This document shows, piece by piece, positions 41,925 to 49,979 of a stretch of DNA of 64,000 nt (position 1 is its first letter; the number at the start of each line of letters is the position of its first letter). The translations under genes were made by a program, and so were the position numbers. Under the pieces are notes generated by a model that worked only from the letters and a program-made list of their open reading frames with translations, had not been told where the DNA came from and searched no databases. Source of the DNA: PALSA-607 sp963825425 (GTDB lineage Bacteria; Actinomycetota; Actinomycetes; Acidothermales; Acidothermaceae); assembly GCA_963825425.1 (NCBI GenBank), contig CAWGTF010000012.1, positions 145,762-209,761 on the forward strand, read 5' to 3'.

Positions 41925-41990
41925 GGCGTCCGCGACGTTGGCGTCGGGCGTCTGCGACGTTGAAATCTGGCGTCTGCGACGTTGAAATGG
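41925..41990. repeat. Three short direct repeats of GGCGTCYGCGACGTTG
   Basis: Three copies of GGCGTCTGCGACGTTG or its C variant begin at 41925, 41947 and 41969, with an exact 22-base period. The last two also share the following GAAAT-type bases. They fill the gap between the dnaG stop and the sigma-factor gene. No coding potential or hairpin is evident. Confidence 0.7.
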
Positions 41991-42077
41991 TGTCGATTTC
42001 TGCCCAGTTGGCATAGTCCTGTCCACCGATTTTCCCGACTAGCCGCGCGCAGCCGGATCCCCCGGCACACTTGTGCC

Positions 42078-43202
42078 GTGGGGATTCTTGCGGCGACGGA
42101 GCCGATCGATTTCATTGCGCACATTCCGCGTCAGCGGTCTGCTGGCGCGCTTGAGGTTGTCGTAGACGTCGATCGCCTAGAGCTTGTCGAGGTCGAGGTC
42201 GAGGTCGAGGTCGAGGTTGCGGCCGAGACACCGGTCGGCGACGACGATGAACTCGAACCATCCGATCAGCGCGAAGTCGTTGCCGGCTGGGTGGCGTCTG
42301 CCGATCCGGTGCGCAGCTATCTGAAAGAGATCGGCCGGGTACCCCTGCTGACAGCTGAGCAAGAAGTCGACCTCGCCAAACGCGTCGAGGCCGGACTGTT
42401 CGCGGGTGAGAAGCTCGCCAGCGGGGTCGCCATGTCGAGCCAGTTGCGGCGCGAACTCGAACTCGTCGAGTGCGATGGCCGCGACGCAAAGCGTGGACTC
42501 ATCGAAGCCAACCTGCGGCTCGTAGTCTCGATCGCGAAGCGCTACACGGGTCGCGGCATGCTCTTCCTCGACCTGATCCAGGAAGGCAATCTCGGCCTGA
42601 TTCGTGCCGTCGAGAAGTTCGACTACACGCGCGGCTACAAGTTCTCGACGTATGCGATCTGGTGGATCCGGCAAGCCATCACCCGCTCGATGGCCGACCA
42701 GGGGCGCACGATCCGAGTGCCGGCGCACATGATCGACGCGATCAACAAACTGCTGCGCACGCAACGAGGCTTCGTGCAACTCAACGGTCGCGAAGCCACG
42801 CCGATCGAGCTGGCCGCTGAACTCGATCTGACCGTCGAGCGCGTTCGAGAGATTCAGGCCATCGCCCAGGAACCGATCTCGTTCCAGTCTCCGATCGGCG
42901 AGGACAGCGCCACCCTCGGCGACCTGATCGAGGACGTCGATGCGGTGGCGCCGGCTGAGGCTGCGACGTACACGTTGATGCTCCAGCAGCTCGCCGACGT
43001 GCTGGCGACGTTGGGGGAGCGCGAGCAGCAAGTCATCACGATGCGCTACGGGCTCACAGATGGTTTCTCGCACACGCTCGAAGAGGTCGGGCAGCGATTT
43101 GGCGTCACTCGCGAGCGGATCCGCCAGATCGAAACGAAGACACTCGCGAAGCTACGCCAGCCGCCGTGCGCGCTGCGGCTGCGCGACTTTCTTATTGACT
43201 GA
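42078..43202 (+). CDS. Principal-type RNA polymerase sigma factor (sigma-70 group 1/2)
   Basis: A 374-aa sigma-70 factor placed after dnaG. Region 1.2 is DPVRSYLKEIGRVPLLTAEQ. Region 2 is RLVVSIAKRYTGRGMLFLDL, LIQEGNLGLIRAVEKFDY and YKFSTYAIWWIRQAITR. Region 3 follows ADQGRTIRVPAHMIDAINKL. Region 4 is TLEEVGQRFGVTRERIRQIE. The GTG start at 42078 is preferred but not certain. The N-terminus is short and contains a run of Val-Glu pairs encoded by a hexanucleotide repeat. It could be the RpoD/HrdB homologue or a close group 2 relative; the short region 1 favours caution. Confidence 0.9.
   Translation: MGILAATEPIDFIAHIPRQRSAGALEVVVDVDRLELVEVEVEVEVEVAAETPVGDDDELEPSDQREVVAGWVASADPVRSYLKEIGRVPLLTAEQEVDLAKRVEAGLFAGEKLASGVAMSSQLRRELELVECDGRDAKRGLIEANLRLVVSIAKRYTGRGMLFLDLIQEGNLGLIRAVEKFDYTRGYKFSTYAIWWIRQAITRSMADQGRTIRVPAHMIDAINKLLRTQRGFVQLNGREATPIELAAELDLTVERVREIQAIAQEPISFQSPIGEDSATLGDLIEDVDAVAPAEAATYTLMLQQLADVLATLGEREQQVITMRYGLTDGFSHTLEEVGQRFGVTRERIRQIETKTLAKLRQPPCALRLRDFLID
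42186..42215 (+). repeat. Hexanucleotide repeat GTCGAG x5 inside the sigma gene
   Basis: Five perfect GTCGAG units in a row encode alternating Val-Glu in the acidic N-terminal region of the sigma factor. Changes in copy number would keep the frame and only alter the length of the acidic run. Confidence 0.9.
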
Positions 43203-43208
43203 CGACCG

Positions 43209-43517
43209 TCAGGTCATCGACCCGTTCGCGTAGGTGTGGTCGGCGTCCAGATTGATTTCGTGGTTGCCGAACCGGCTGGTCACCTTGCCGACCAGGTCGT
43301 GCCCGACAGAACCGGCCTTCTCCTGCACGACCCGGCGAGCCTGTGCACCGAACTGCATGGCCTGCGCCTGGACGCGTTCGGTGGTCTGCTGAACGGCGGA
43401 ATTCTTCTTCACCGTCTGTGTGAGCCGCTTGATCTGCTCGTAGCGCTGCCGTCCGGCGCGTGCGCCGAGGACGTAACCCGCGGCAATTCCGATGACGAGA
43501 GTGGCCTTGTATCGCAT
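43209..43517 (-). CDS. YtxH-like small membrane-associated protein
   Basis: A 102-aa protein opening MRYKATLVIGIAAGYVLGAR, a single glycine-containing membrane helix, then AGRQRYEQIKRLTQTVKKNS and a coiled, Gln/Lys-rich tail. This is the pattern of a conserved actinobacterial YtxH-like family of unknown function, often linked to stress or envelope. ATG at 43517 (complement of CAT at 43515-43517); an AGGAGCGC lies just upstream on the coding strand. It converges with the sigma gene, 6 bases apart. Confidence 0.8.
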   Translation of the reverse strand: MRYKATLVIGIAAGYVLGARAGRQRYEQIKRLTQTVKKNSAVQQTTERVQAQAMQFGAQARRVVQEKAGSVGHDLVGKVTSRFGNHEINLDADHTYANGSMT

Positions 43518-43657
43518 GCGCGCTCCTCGGTGTAGGCGTCGACCCTGACGTTATCCCCATGGTCCCACGCGGTCGAGTACCGCGCGACGGCCTCGGGCGG
43601 AGGTCGGCTCGTGCGGTACCCTACGGGGGCACCAAAGGCCGGTCCGCCGGCCCGTAT

Positions 43658-43730
43658 TCCTGCGTAGCTCAATTGGCAGAGCAGCCGGCTGTTAACCGGC
43701 AGGTTATAGGTTCGAGTCCTATCGCAGGAG
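43658..43730 (+). tRNA. tRNA-Asn (anticodon GTT)
   Basis: A 73-base cloverleaf. The acceptor arms TCCTGCG and CGCAGGA pair perfectly. The D arm is GCTC-AATTGGCA-GAGC, the anticodon arm GCCGG-CTGTTAA-CCGGC places GTT in the loop, and the T arm is ATAGG-TTCGAGT-CCTAT. The discriminator base is G and CCA is not encoded (CAA follows). Asparagine identity follows from the GTT anticodon. Confidence 0.97.
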
Positions 43731-43825
43731 CAAACCCGCAGGTCAGCGGCCCTAGGTCCGTTCACCGCTACGGTCCGTGTGGTCATGGCCGGGGTCAGCT
43801 CCGATACCGCGAATATCGTGACTCC

Positions 43826-44407
43826 ATGAACAGTCTTGTCGCGGCACTCACCGGGAGCTTGTTAGGCACTGTCGCAGGCGGTGGGGTCGCCGGCTACTAC
43901 GCAAACCGGCCGTGGAGTGTAGATCGCAGGGCTCGCGGCAGGATGGCGCTCCGCATGTGGCGAGACGACTTCTACCACGATCAGCGAAAGCTGAGCCAGG
44001 CGTTGAATAGCGATGGTCTCTGGTGGAGCGACTTAGAGGAGGTCGGAAGGCTCGCGTCCTCGGATAAGACCATTGGCACAGTGTCGGAGCACCTCGATGG
44101 GAGTTCGTGGAAGCACGTGTCGGGCGCGCGTCGACGCATGGTGAAGCTGGAGAACCAGCGCCGCGCCGATCTAGAGCGAAATCCCCCTGATGTGCACCTA
44201 CGTCGCTCCGGCGGCGAGGAGCTTTCGATCGAGATGGGGAAGTTGTTCTGGCTCATGGAGAGCAGTCGCGCAGCGCTTGCGGTGAAGGACGAGTCCCTGT
44301 CCAAGAAGGGGGAGGGCATGACCTTCAACGAGCATGAGTGCGCGGAGATTGTTAGGGCCGCTGGATTCCTACCGCATCATTCGACGCCGGTTACCGGCAA
44401 TGACTAA
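43826..44407 (+). CDS. Hypothetical membrane-anchored protein
   Basis: A 193-aa protein. The N-terminus is a glycine-rich hydrophobic helix (MNSLVAALTGSLLGTVAGGG VAGYYA), followed by a charged, mostly helical body (RMALRMWRDDFYHDQRKLSQ, SGARRRMVKLENQRRADLER) and a C-terminus with FNEHECAEIVRAAGFLPHHS. No family is recognised. It lies about 95 bases after the tRNA-Asn 3' end, and its GC content looks lower than that of its neighbours, which hints at acquired DNA. Confidence 0.6.
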   Translation: MNSLVAALTGSLLGTVAGGGVAGYYANRPWSVDRRARGRMALRMWRDDFYHDQRKLSQALNSDGLWWSDLEEVGRLASSDKTIGTVSEHLDGSSWKHVSGARRRMVKLENQRRADLERNPPDVHLRRSGGEELSIEMGKLFWLMESSRAALAVKDESLSKKGEGMTFNEHECAEIVRAAGFLPHHSTPVTGND

Positions 44408-44412
44408 GGCTC

Positions 44413-44589
44413 GTGATCGTGCCTGAGCTGATGATCTACTGCCCCGCAACAGGTGCAGTTGTGTCGACTGGCATCGACGTGGCGCTTCAGGCGTTCGCGA
44501 CCGCCGAGTTGCATGACAACGCATTCCGATGCACCGCGTGCGGTCAGATGCATACATGGGGAAAGAGCGACGCGTTCCCAGATACGTAG
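44413..44589 (+). CDS. Small zinc-ribbon-like protein
   Basis: A 58-aa frame starting GTG at 44413: VIVPELMIYCPATGAVVSTG, then a short helix (VALQAFATAELHDNAF) and RCTACGQMHTWGKSDAFPDT. The pattern C-P-x-T-G ... C-x2-C-G-x2-H-x-W occurs in many small bacterial proteins of unknown role and probably binds one zinc ion. It lies 5 bases after the preceding gene and may share its transcript. Confidence 0.6.
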   Translation: MIVPELMIYCPATGAVVSTGIDVALQAFATAELHDNAFRCTACGQMHTWGKSDAFPDT

Positions 44590-44650
44590 GAGTCGCGACC
44601 CGCAGCTTCCGTCCTTTCCTCGGTGGTTGAAGGCCCTGCGGGACGGCGCC

Positions 44651-45139
44651 CTACGACGACTCGTCGATGATCGACTGCCAGAAGTTCAGCACCCGCTCGG
44701 GTGGCTGGTGGATCTCGATCGCGTGTCCGAACAACGGTCCGCCGGAGAACCAGTTCGCGACGGCGCCGCCCACCGACGTGGTCAGAAGCGCGCACCCTGC
44801 GTCGGCCATGTGCTCACCCTCCGCCTCAAGGTCTTCGGTCGTCCACGACACATGACTCACCGCGCCGTGCTTGATGCGCAGCGCCTCACGCAGTTCGAGC
44901 GGCTCGACCGTGTGCACCTGGTTGAGCTCGAGCAGCACCGAACCCCACGCGGTGAACGCGGCTGAGTGGTCGAGCGCGGCGGCCTCGCCCTGGAATCGGA
45001 AGTCGCCGAGGTCGATGTGCTCGAGCACCTTGAACGGCCCGACGCCCAACATTCGCTGCGCATCGGCCATCGCGGCGTCGAGATCATCGACCCAGTAACC
45101 AATGTGGTGCAGGCCGCGCCGTCGCGTCTGCTCGCTCAC
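44651..45139 (-). CDS. VOC-superfamily (glyoxalase-like) protein
   Basis: A 162-aa VOC protein opening RGLHHIGYWVDDLDAAMADA, with the second half GAVSHVSWTTEDLEAEGEHM and LFGHAIEIHQPPERVLNFW. The metal-ligand pattern H...E/H...H...E of vicinal oxygen chelate enzymes is recognisable (His in LHHIGY, Glu in LLELNQ, His in VSHVSW, Glu in HAIEIH). Methylmalonyl-CoA epimerase-like and lactoylglutathione-lyase-like activities are both possible. It is divergent from the SDR gene and is the first gene of the catabolic region. Confidence 0.85.
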   Translation of the reverse strand: MSEQTRRRGLHHIGYWVDDLDAAMADAQRMLGVGPFKVLEHIDLGDFRFQGEAAALDHSAAFTAWGSVLLELNQVHTVEPLELREALRIKHGAVSHVSWTTEDLEAEGEHMADAGCALLTTSVGGAVANWFSGGPLFGHAIEIHQPPERVLNFWQSIIDESS

Positions 45140-45230
45140 TTGCGGCCTCCAAGCTGCCCATCCTTGTCTCGAGGCATTCTCGCTCGATAAAATCTACTTC
45201 CGCAATACGAACGCTGCACTGGGAGATGCG

Positions 45231-45998
45231 ATGGGCCGACTGAGCGGCAAGGTCGCCCTGGTGACCGGCACTGGCGGTGGTATCGGTCGGGCGATCGCGC
45301 TGACGTTCGCTCGCGAAGGCGCGCAGGTCGTTGGCTGCGACCTCTACTCGTCAGGCTCCGAAGAGACAGTCGCCATGGCGCGCGCCGCCGGCGGTGAAAT
45401 GACGGCGATGGCGCCGGTCGACATCGCCACCGAACAGGGCGCCAACGGTTGGGTAGCCGACGCGGTCGCGGTCTATGGCGGCGTCGACGTCCTCGTGAAC
45501 AACGCATCCGCCATCAGGTTCGGTCCGATCTCACAACTGTCGGTCGCCGACTGGTCGTTCACGATGCGAAACGAGCTCGACATCGTCTTCCTCGTGACCC
45601 GCGCCGTCTGGTCGCACTTAGTGAGCCGGGGCGGCGGTTCGATCGTAAATATCGCATCCATTACCGCAACCCGCGGGGCGTTCTTCATGGCCCAGAACGC
45701 GCACGGTGCAGCCAAGGGTGGCGTTCTTTCCCTCACTTTGCAGTTGGTTACGGAGGGTGGTCCGCACAAGATCAGGGTTAACGCGGTCAGTCCCGGGATG
45801 ACCGCCACTCCGCACACCGCTCCGCTGCTGACCGACCCCAACAGCCCGTTCGCTGGACAGCTCGAACGCATCCCGATGGGCCGGGTTGGGCAACCCGAAG
45901 ACGTTGCGAACGCTGTTCTGTTCCTCGCATCCGACGAGGCTGCGCACGTCACGGGAGCGAACATCCCGGTCGACGGCGGCGCGGCGGCGATCGGCTGA
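45231..45998 (+). CDS. Short-chain dehydrogenase/reductase with His in place of the catalytic Tyr
   Basis: A 255-aa SDR. The NAD(P)-binding motif is VTGTGGGIGRAIALTFAREG, followed by NNAS in DVLVNNASAIRFG, the SDR end DVANAVLFLASDEAAHVTGA and NIPVDGGAAAIG. The YxxxK catalytic pair is altered: the segment IASITATRGAFF is followed by NAHGAAKGG, so His stands where Tyr is expected (codon CAC; Tyr would be TAC). The Ser is present and Lys is kept. ATG at 45231. Its stop overlaps the next start (TGATG). Confidence 0.85.
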   Translation: MGRLSGKVALVTGTGGGIGRAIALTFAREGAQVVGCDLYSSGSEETVAMARAAGGEMTAMAPVDIATEQGANGWVADAVAVYGGVDVLVNNASAIRFGPISQLSVADWSFTMRNELDIVFLVTRAVWSHLVSRGGGSIVNIASITATRGAFFMAQNAHGAAKGGVLSLTLQLVTEGGPHKIRVNAVSPGMTATPHTAPLLTDPNSPFAGQLERIPMGRVGQPEDVANAVLFLASDEAAHVTGANIPVDGGAAAIG

Positions 45999-47386
45999 TG
46001 AAACGCAGCAAGTTCCACGGAGTGCTGTGGCGCCGTGGCGACGACGGTTACGAGCGAGCCCGCATCGGCGGCGTCTTCAATGCTCGCCGCCCGCAGCGGT
46101 TTCCGGCCGCGATCCTGCAAGCCGCCGACGAACATGATGTGCTCGCCGGGGTCAGGTTGGCCCACGATGAGCAGCTGCAGGTCGCGGTGCGATCCGGTGG
46201 TCACTCATGGGCCGCGTGGAGCGTTCGCGACGGCAGCCTGCTGATCGACCTCGGCACCATGCGTCAAATGTCCTACGACGAATCGACCGGTATCGCGACC
46301 GTCAACCCCGCGGTGCGTGGCGGCGCTGAGTTCGCGCCCTTCCTGGCGTCACACGGCCGGGCGTTTCCCGGCGGCCACTGCGAATCGGTCGGCCTCGGTG
46401 GCTTCCTGCTCCAGGGCGGCCAGGGCTGGAACAGCCGCAGTTGGGGTTGGGCGTGCGAGAGCGTCGTCGCGGTCGACCTCGTGACGTCGGCCGGCGAGCT
46501 GATCCGCGCCGACGAGCGACGGAACAGCGATCTGTATTGGGCCGCACGTGGGGCTGGGCCGGGGTTTCCGGCGCTCGTCACCCGCTTCCACTTGCAAACG
46601 TACGAGCTGCCCAAAGTGATGATTCAGGACACGTGGACCTTCCGGCTCGAGGACGCCGAGCCGCTCCTGGTGTGGTTGCACGAGGTGCTGCCTACCTTGC
46701 ACGTCACGGTCGAACCAGTCATCGCGGCGACCCGCTTGCCCGGCGTCCCGCTTGATGAGGGAACGGCGCGACCCGATGGCACCGTCCTCTTGCTGCATAC
46801 GACGGTGATGGGCGATTCGGCGGACGAGATTGAGCGACGACTTGCTCCGTTTGATGCGTGCCCGCTGAGCGGCCGCAGGCTCGGTCACGTCAGAGGGCCG
46901 ACCACGGTCGCCGACGAGAATGTCGCGCAGGCCGCGCAAAACCCGACCAACCACCGCTACGCCGTCGACTGCACGTGGACCAACGCAACGGCCCGCGAGC
47001 TTGCGCCGCCGCTCCACCGGTTGTGGTCGGAGCTGCCGACTGAGCACTCGTTCTCGATCTGGTACGGGTGGGCACCAACCCGGCCATTGCCCGACATGGC
47101 GTTCTCGATGGAGGCGAACGTCTACCTCGCCACGTACGTGATCTACAAAGACGAGGCGGACGACGCGAAGCACCGCGGCTGGGTGCATGACCGCACATCA
47201 GAGTTGGCCCGACTCGGCGAGGGCGTGTATCTCGGCGACACCGACTTCACCGCACGAGGCGATCGCTTCATGTCGGATGCGAATTACCGCCGGCTGGAGG
47301 AGATCCGCGCAATCCGCGACCCGCGCGGGAGGTTCTGTTCCTACCTGGGCGGTGCCGACATGCAGCTCAACCAGCACCAGCCCTAA
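45998..47386 (+). CDS. FAD-linked oxidoreductase (BBE type), probable bicovalent flavin
   Basis: A 462-aa PCMH-type FAD oxidoreductase. His69 in AVRSGGHSWAAWSVRDGS and Cys128 in AFPGGHCESVGLGGFLLQGG are placed as in enzymes that bind FAD at both His and Cys. The C-terminal BBE signature is NYRRLEEIRAIRDPRGRF. Such enzymes oxidise alcohols, sugars or benzylic and heterocyclic substrates with oxygen. It is coupled to the SDR gene by a TGATG overlap and overlaps the convergent PAP2 gene by 4 bases. Confidence 0.87.
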   Translation: MKRSKFHGVLWRRGDDGYERARIGGVFNARRPQRFPAAILQAADEHDVLAGVRLAHDEQLQVAVRSGGHSWAAWSVRDGSLLIDLGTMRQMSYDESTGIATVNPAVRGGAEFAPFLASHGRAFPGGHCESVGLGGFLLQGGQGWNSRSWGWACESVVAVDLVTSAGELIRADERRNSDLYWAARGAGPGFPALVTRFHLQTYELPKVMIQDTWTFRLEDAEPLLVWLHEVLPTLHVTVEPVIAATRLPGVPLDEGTARPDGTVLLLHTTVMGDSADEIERRLAPFDACPLSGRRLGHVRGPTTVADENVAQAAQNPTNHRYAVDCTWTNATARELAPPLHRLWSELPTEHSFSIWYGWAPTRPLPDMAFSMEANVYLATYVIYKDEADDAKHRGWVHDRTSELARLGEGVYLGDTDFTARGDRFMSDANYRRLEEIRAIRDPRGRFCSYLGGADMQLNQHQP

Positions 47387-48234
47387 CGAAGGCTTCGGGT
47401 CAGGGATTCCGCGTCGGCCAGCGGCGAGAACCGCTCGTGTCGCATGCGCCACTGGTCGAGAACAGCGTGCCAGCCAGTTCGAACGCCGAACACTGCCCAT
47501 GCGCACGCGCAGAGGATCGCGGCCGCCACGATTCCGTCGAGCCAGAAGTGGTTACCGGTCGCGACGACGAAGAACACCGTGAGCACGGTGTGTAGCGGTC
47601 CGATGTATCGCCAGCGGCCGTGGCCCAGCTTCCAGGTGTAGTAGCCGACCAGGCATGCCCAGGCGACGTGAACCGACGGCATCGTCGAGAGCTGGTCGAC
47701 TGCTAGTCCGTGCTGGTAGACCGACTGGTTGTAGAGCTTGCCGGTGTCGACGATGCCGGGCAGAAACCGCGGCGGCGCGACCGGCACGAGCTGGACGATC
47801 AGGCAGACCAGCGTCGTCCATCCAAGTACTTGCCGCACCGGCCGGTACTTGTCGCGGTGCCACCAGAACAGCCAAATCAAGAACACAAACATCATCGGGA
47901 AGTGCATCGCCGCGTAGTAGAGATTCGCGACCTGCACGATCAGCGGATGCCCGAGGATCAGGTTCTGCACGCTGCGTTCGGACGGTAGGAAGATGTCGTG
48001 CTCGAAATGCACGATCCACCGCGCCCGCACGTACGCGTCCGTCTTGCTGAAACCGGCGATGGTCCCCGCCAGTTCCCACAGCGCGTACAGCACGCCGATC
48101 ACCGCGATTTCGCGAGCGAAGGCGCCGACGGCGCGAACCCGCTTGTCCTTCGACAGCGCCATCGCGCCGCCCACGACGACCAGGACGGCAGCGGTCTCAA
48201 GGGAGTGCTCCCAGGTGACTGACACCGTCTGCAT
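47383..48234 (-). CDS. PAP2-superfamily membrane phosphatase/phosphotransferase
   Basis: A 283-aa protein with six likely membrane helices. PAP2-type catalytic motifs are split as in the inositolphosphotransferase/AUR1-like group: APPRFLPG, STMPSVHVAWACLVGYYTWK (catalytic His) and VVATGNHFWLDGIVAAAIL (His/Asp). It may transfer or remove phosphate on lipid head groups. It lies on the opposite strand inside the catabolic region and shows no link to its neighbours' chemistry. Confidence 0.82.
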   Translation of the reverse strand: MQTVSVTWEHSLETAAVLVVVGGAMALSKDKRVRAVGAFAREIAVIGVLYALWELAGTIAGFSKTDAYVRARWIVHFEHDIFLPSERSVQNLILGHPLIVQVANLYYAAMHFPMMFVFLIWLFWWHRDKYRPVRQVLGWTTLVCLIVQLVPVAPPRFLPGIVDTGKLYNQSVYQHGLAVDQLSTMPSVHVAWACLVGYYTWKLGHGRWRYIGPLHTVLTVFFVVATGNHFWLDGIVAAAILCACAWAVFGVRTGWHAVLDQWRMRHERFSPLADAESLTRSLR

Positions 48235-48290
48235 GCGGACAAACTAGTAGAGCCCTCGCCTACCGCACCACGAGGCCGCCCACGATGACG

Positions 48291-48515
48291 TCAGGCATCA
48301 CGGCCCGGGTCTCGCTCGACGAGCCCACGCACGGAGCCGGGTCGGTGCAGGAGCTCGATGCGATGACCGAATAGGGCGCTGCGCAGCATGACGATGTCGA
48401 GGTCGATCGGATCGACGCGCAGCTCAAGTTCTCTCTCGAGCTCGAACGCGGCGCAATACCAATCGGCTGCCGCCGCAAGGTCCGCGACCTGCACGCCGAC
48501 ATGGTCAAGTCTCAT
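48291..48515 (-). pseudogene. Truncated VOC-domain protein
   Basis: ATG at 48515 opens RLDHVGVQVADLAAAADWYC and AAFELERELELRVDPIDLDI, then LFGHRIELLHRPGSVRGLVE, and stops at 74 aa. This is one beta-alpha-beta-beta-beta half of a VOC protein; an active enzyme needs two. The second half is not found in any frame downstream, so it is a remnant or a very small dimer-forming version. Confidence 0.6.
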
Positions 48516-48556
48516 CGGTGGTCTCCCTGGACATCGTCGCCCTACACTCTTATCGT

Positions 48557-48569
48557 GACAGTCACTTTC
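48557..48569. promoter_or_regulatory. Candidate operator GACAGTCACTTTC
   Basis: A 13-base imperfect palindrome (one mismatched pair: C3 against T11) 25 bases before the start of the FAD oxidoreductase gene at 48594. It matches GAAAGTNACTTTC at 11 of 12 specified positions and resembles elements at 51727 and 53352. Confidence 0.4.
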
Positions 48570-48593
48570 TCCTAGCGAAAGCCCCATCAACGA

Positions 48594-49979
48594 ATGCCAG
48601 CAGAGACGCCTCCCCACCGTGTAATTCCAGGCTTCGCCGGCCCGGTGATTACCCCGGTCGACCCTGGCTACGACGATGCTCGTCAGGTCTGGAACGTCAT
48701 GCACGACAGACGTCCAGCGATCATCGCCAAGTGCACGAGCATTGCCGATGTTGTTGCCGCGATCAGCTATGCCAGGTCGCACGAGCTGCTCATCGCCGTC
48801 CGCGGGGGCGGCCACAGCCTGCCAGGTCTCAGCGTGTGCGACGACGGCATCGTCATCGACCTCCGATTGATGAACGAGATCTCGGTCGATGCGGTCAAGA
48901 AGCGTGCGGTTGTGCAGGCCGGGGCGCTGCTCGGCGATGTCGATCGCGCTACCCAGCACCATGGGCTGGTCGTCCCGGCGGGTGTCATCTCGCACACCGG
49001 CGTCGCCGGCTTGACTCTCGGCGGCGGTGTCGGACGCCTGATGCGGCGGTTCGGGCTCACCATCGACAGCCTCATCTCCGCCGACATTGTGACCGCCGAC
49101 GGGGATCAGCTCACCGCGTCCGCTGACGACAACGCCGATCTGTTCTGGGCGTTGCGCGGCGGTGGAGGCAACTTCGGCGTCGTCACGAGCTTCCAGTTCG
49201 CGTTGCACGAGCTTTCGGTGTTGGCAGTGCTCTCTACGTTTCATAGGTTCGACGACGCGCACGCACTATTGGGCCGTGCGCAGCAGATGATGGCGGCCGA
49301 TCCGCCCGACGAGTTGCTCTGGACCAGTTTTGTCCGCAAGGCACCTGTGCGGCCTTGGCTGCCAGAGGCGCTGGTCGGCACGCCTGGAGTCATGTCGGTG
49401 ATCGAATGGTCCGGCGACCCCGACGAAGGCCGCGCGATGCTGGGTGACCTGCGTGCTGAGCTCGCGCCCGCAGCTGGCTCCGTCGATGTGATCCCGTTCG
49501 GCTGGCTGCAGACCGCGGGCGACAAGGAGTTCGGTCACGGACTGCACTCCTACGTCAAGGCGACCTTCGGCGGTGCGATTTCCGACTCGCTCGTCGACGT
49601 CCTGATCGAGAGGGGCAAGCTGCTTCGTTCGCCGCTGACGCAGGTTGAACTGCTGTCGATGGGTGGCGCGATCGATCGCGTCGCCAGCGATGCGACAGCC
49701 TTTCCCTACCGCGATGCGCGCTGGCTGTTCAACGTGCCGGCCAGCTGGGCTGACCCCGCGGCCAGCGACTACGAGATCTCTTGGGTGCGCGACACCTTCG
49801 CGGCAATCCAGCCATTCAGCACCGGCGGTGCCTACTCGAACTTCATGGAGGGCGACGAGGTGAGCAACGACCAAGTGGCGTATGGGTCGACGCTTCGACG
49901 GCTGCAAGCGATCAAAGCCGTTTACGACCCGCAGAACATCTTCCGCCTGAACCAGAACATCGCGCCGGTGCCCGCGTGA
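48594..49979 (+). CDS. FAD-linked oxidoreductase (BBE type)
   Basis: A 461-aa PCMH-type FAD oxidoreductase. The flavin-linking His74 lies in AVRGGGHSLPGLSVCDDG. The second site reads GVISHTGVAGLTLGGGVGRL, without the Cys of bicovalent enzymes, so FAD is probably attached once. The BBE end is RRLQAIKAVYDPQNIFRLNQ. It is related to but clearly distinct from the enzyme at 45998. ATG at 48594. Its stop overlaps the methyltransferase start (GTGA). Confidence 0.87.
   Translation: MPAETPPHRVIPGFAGPVITPVDPGYDDARQVWNVMHDRRPAIIAKCTSIADVVAAISYARSHELLIAVRGGGHSLPGLSVCDDGIVIDLRLMNEISVDAVKKRAVVQAGALLGDVDRATQHHGLVVPAGVISHTGVAGLTLGGGVGRLMRRFGLTIDSLISADIVTADGDQLTASADDNADLFWALRGGGGNFGVVTSFQFALHELSVLAVLSTFHRFDDAHALLGRAQQMMAADPPDELLWTSFVRKAPVRPWLPEALVGTPGVMSVIEWSGDPDEGRAMLGDLRAELAPAAGSVDVIPFGWLQTAGDKEFGHGLHSYVKATFGGAISDSLVDVLIERGKLLRSPLTQVELLSMGGAIDRVASDATAFPYRDARWLFNVPASWADPAASDYEISWVRDTFAAIQPFSTGGAYSNFMEGDEVSNDQVAYGSTLRRLQAIKAVYDPQNIFRLNQNIAPVPA

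Noticed and set aside
41925..41990. CRISPR array
   Set aside because: Three 16-base units with 6-base gaps, no 25-40-base spacers and no cas genes anywhere in the window.
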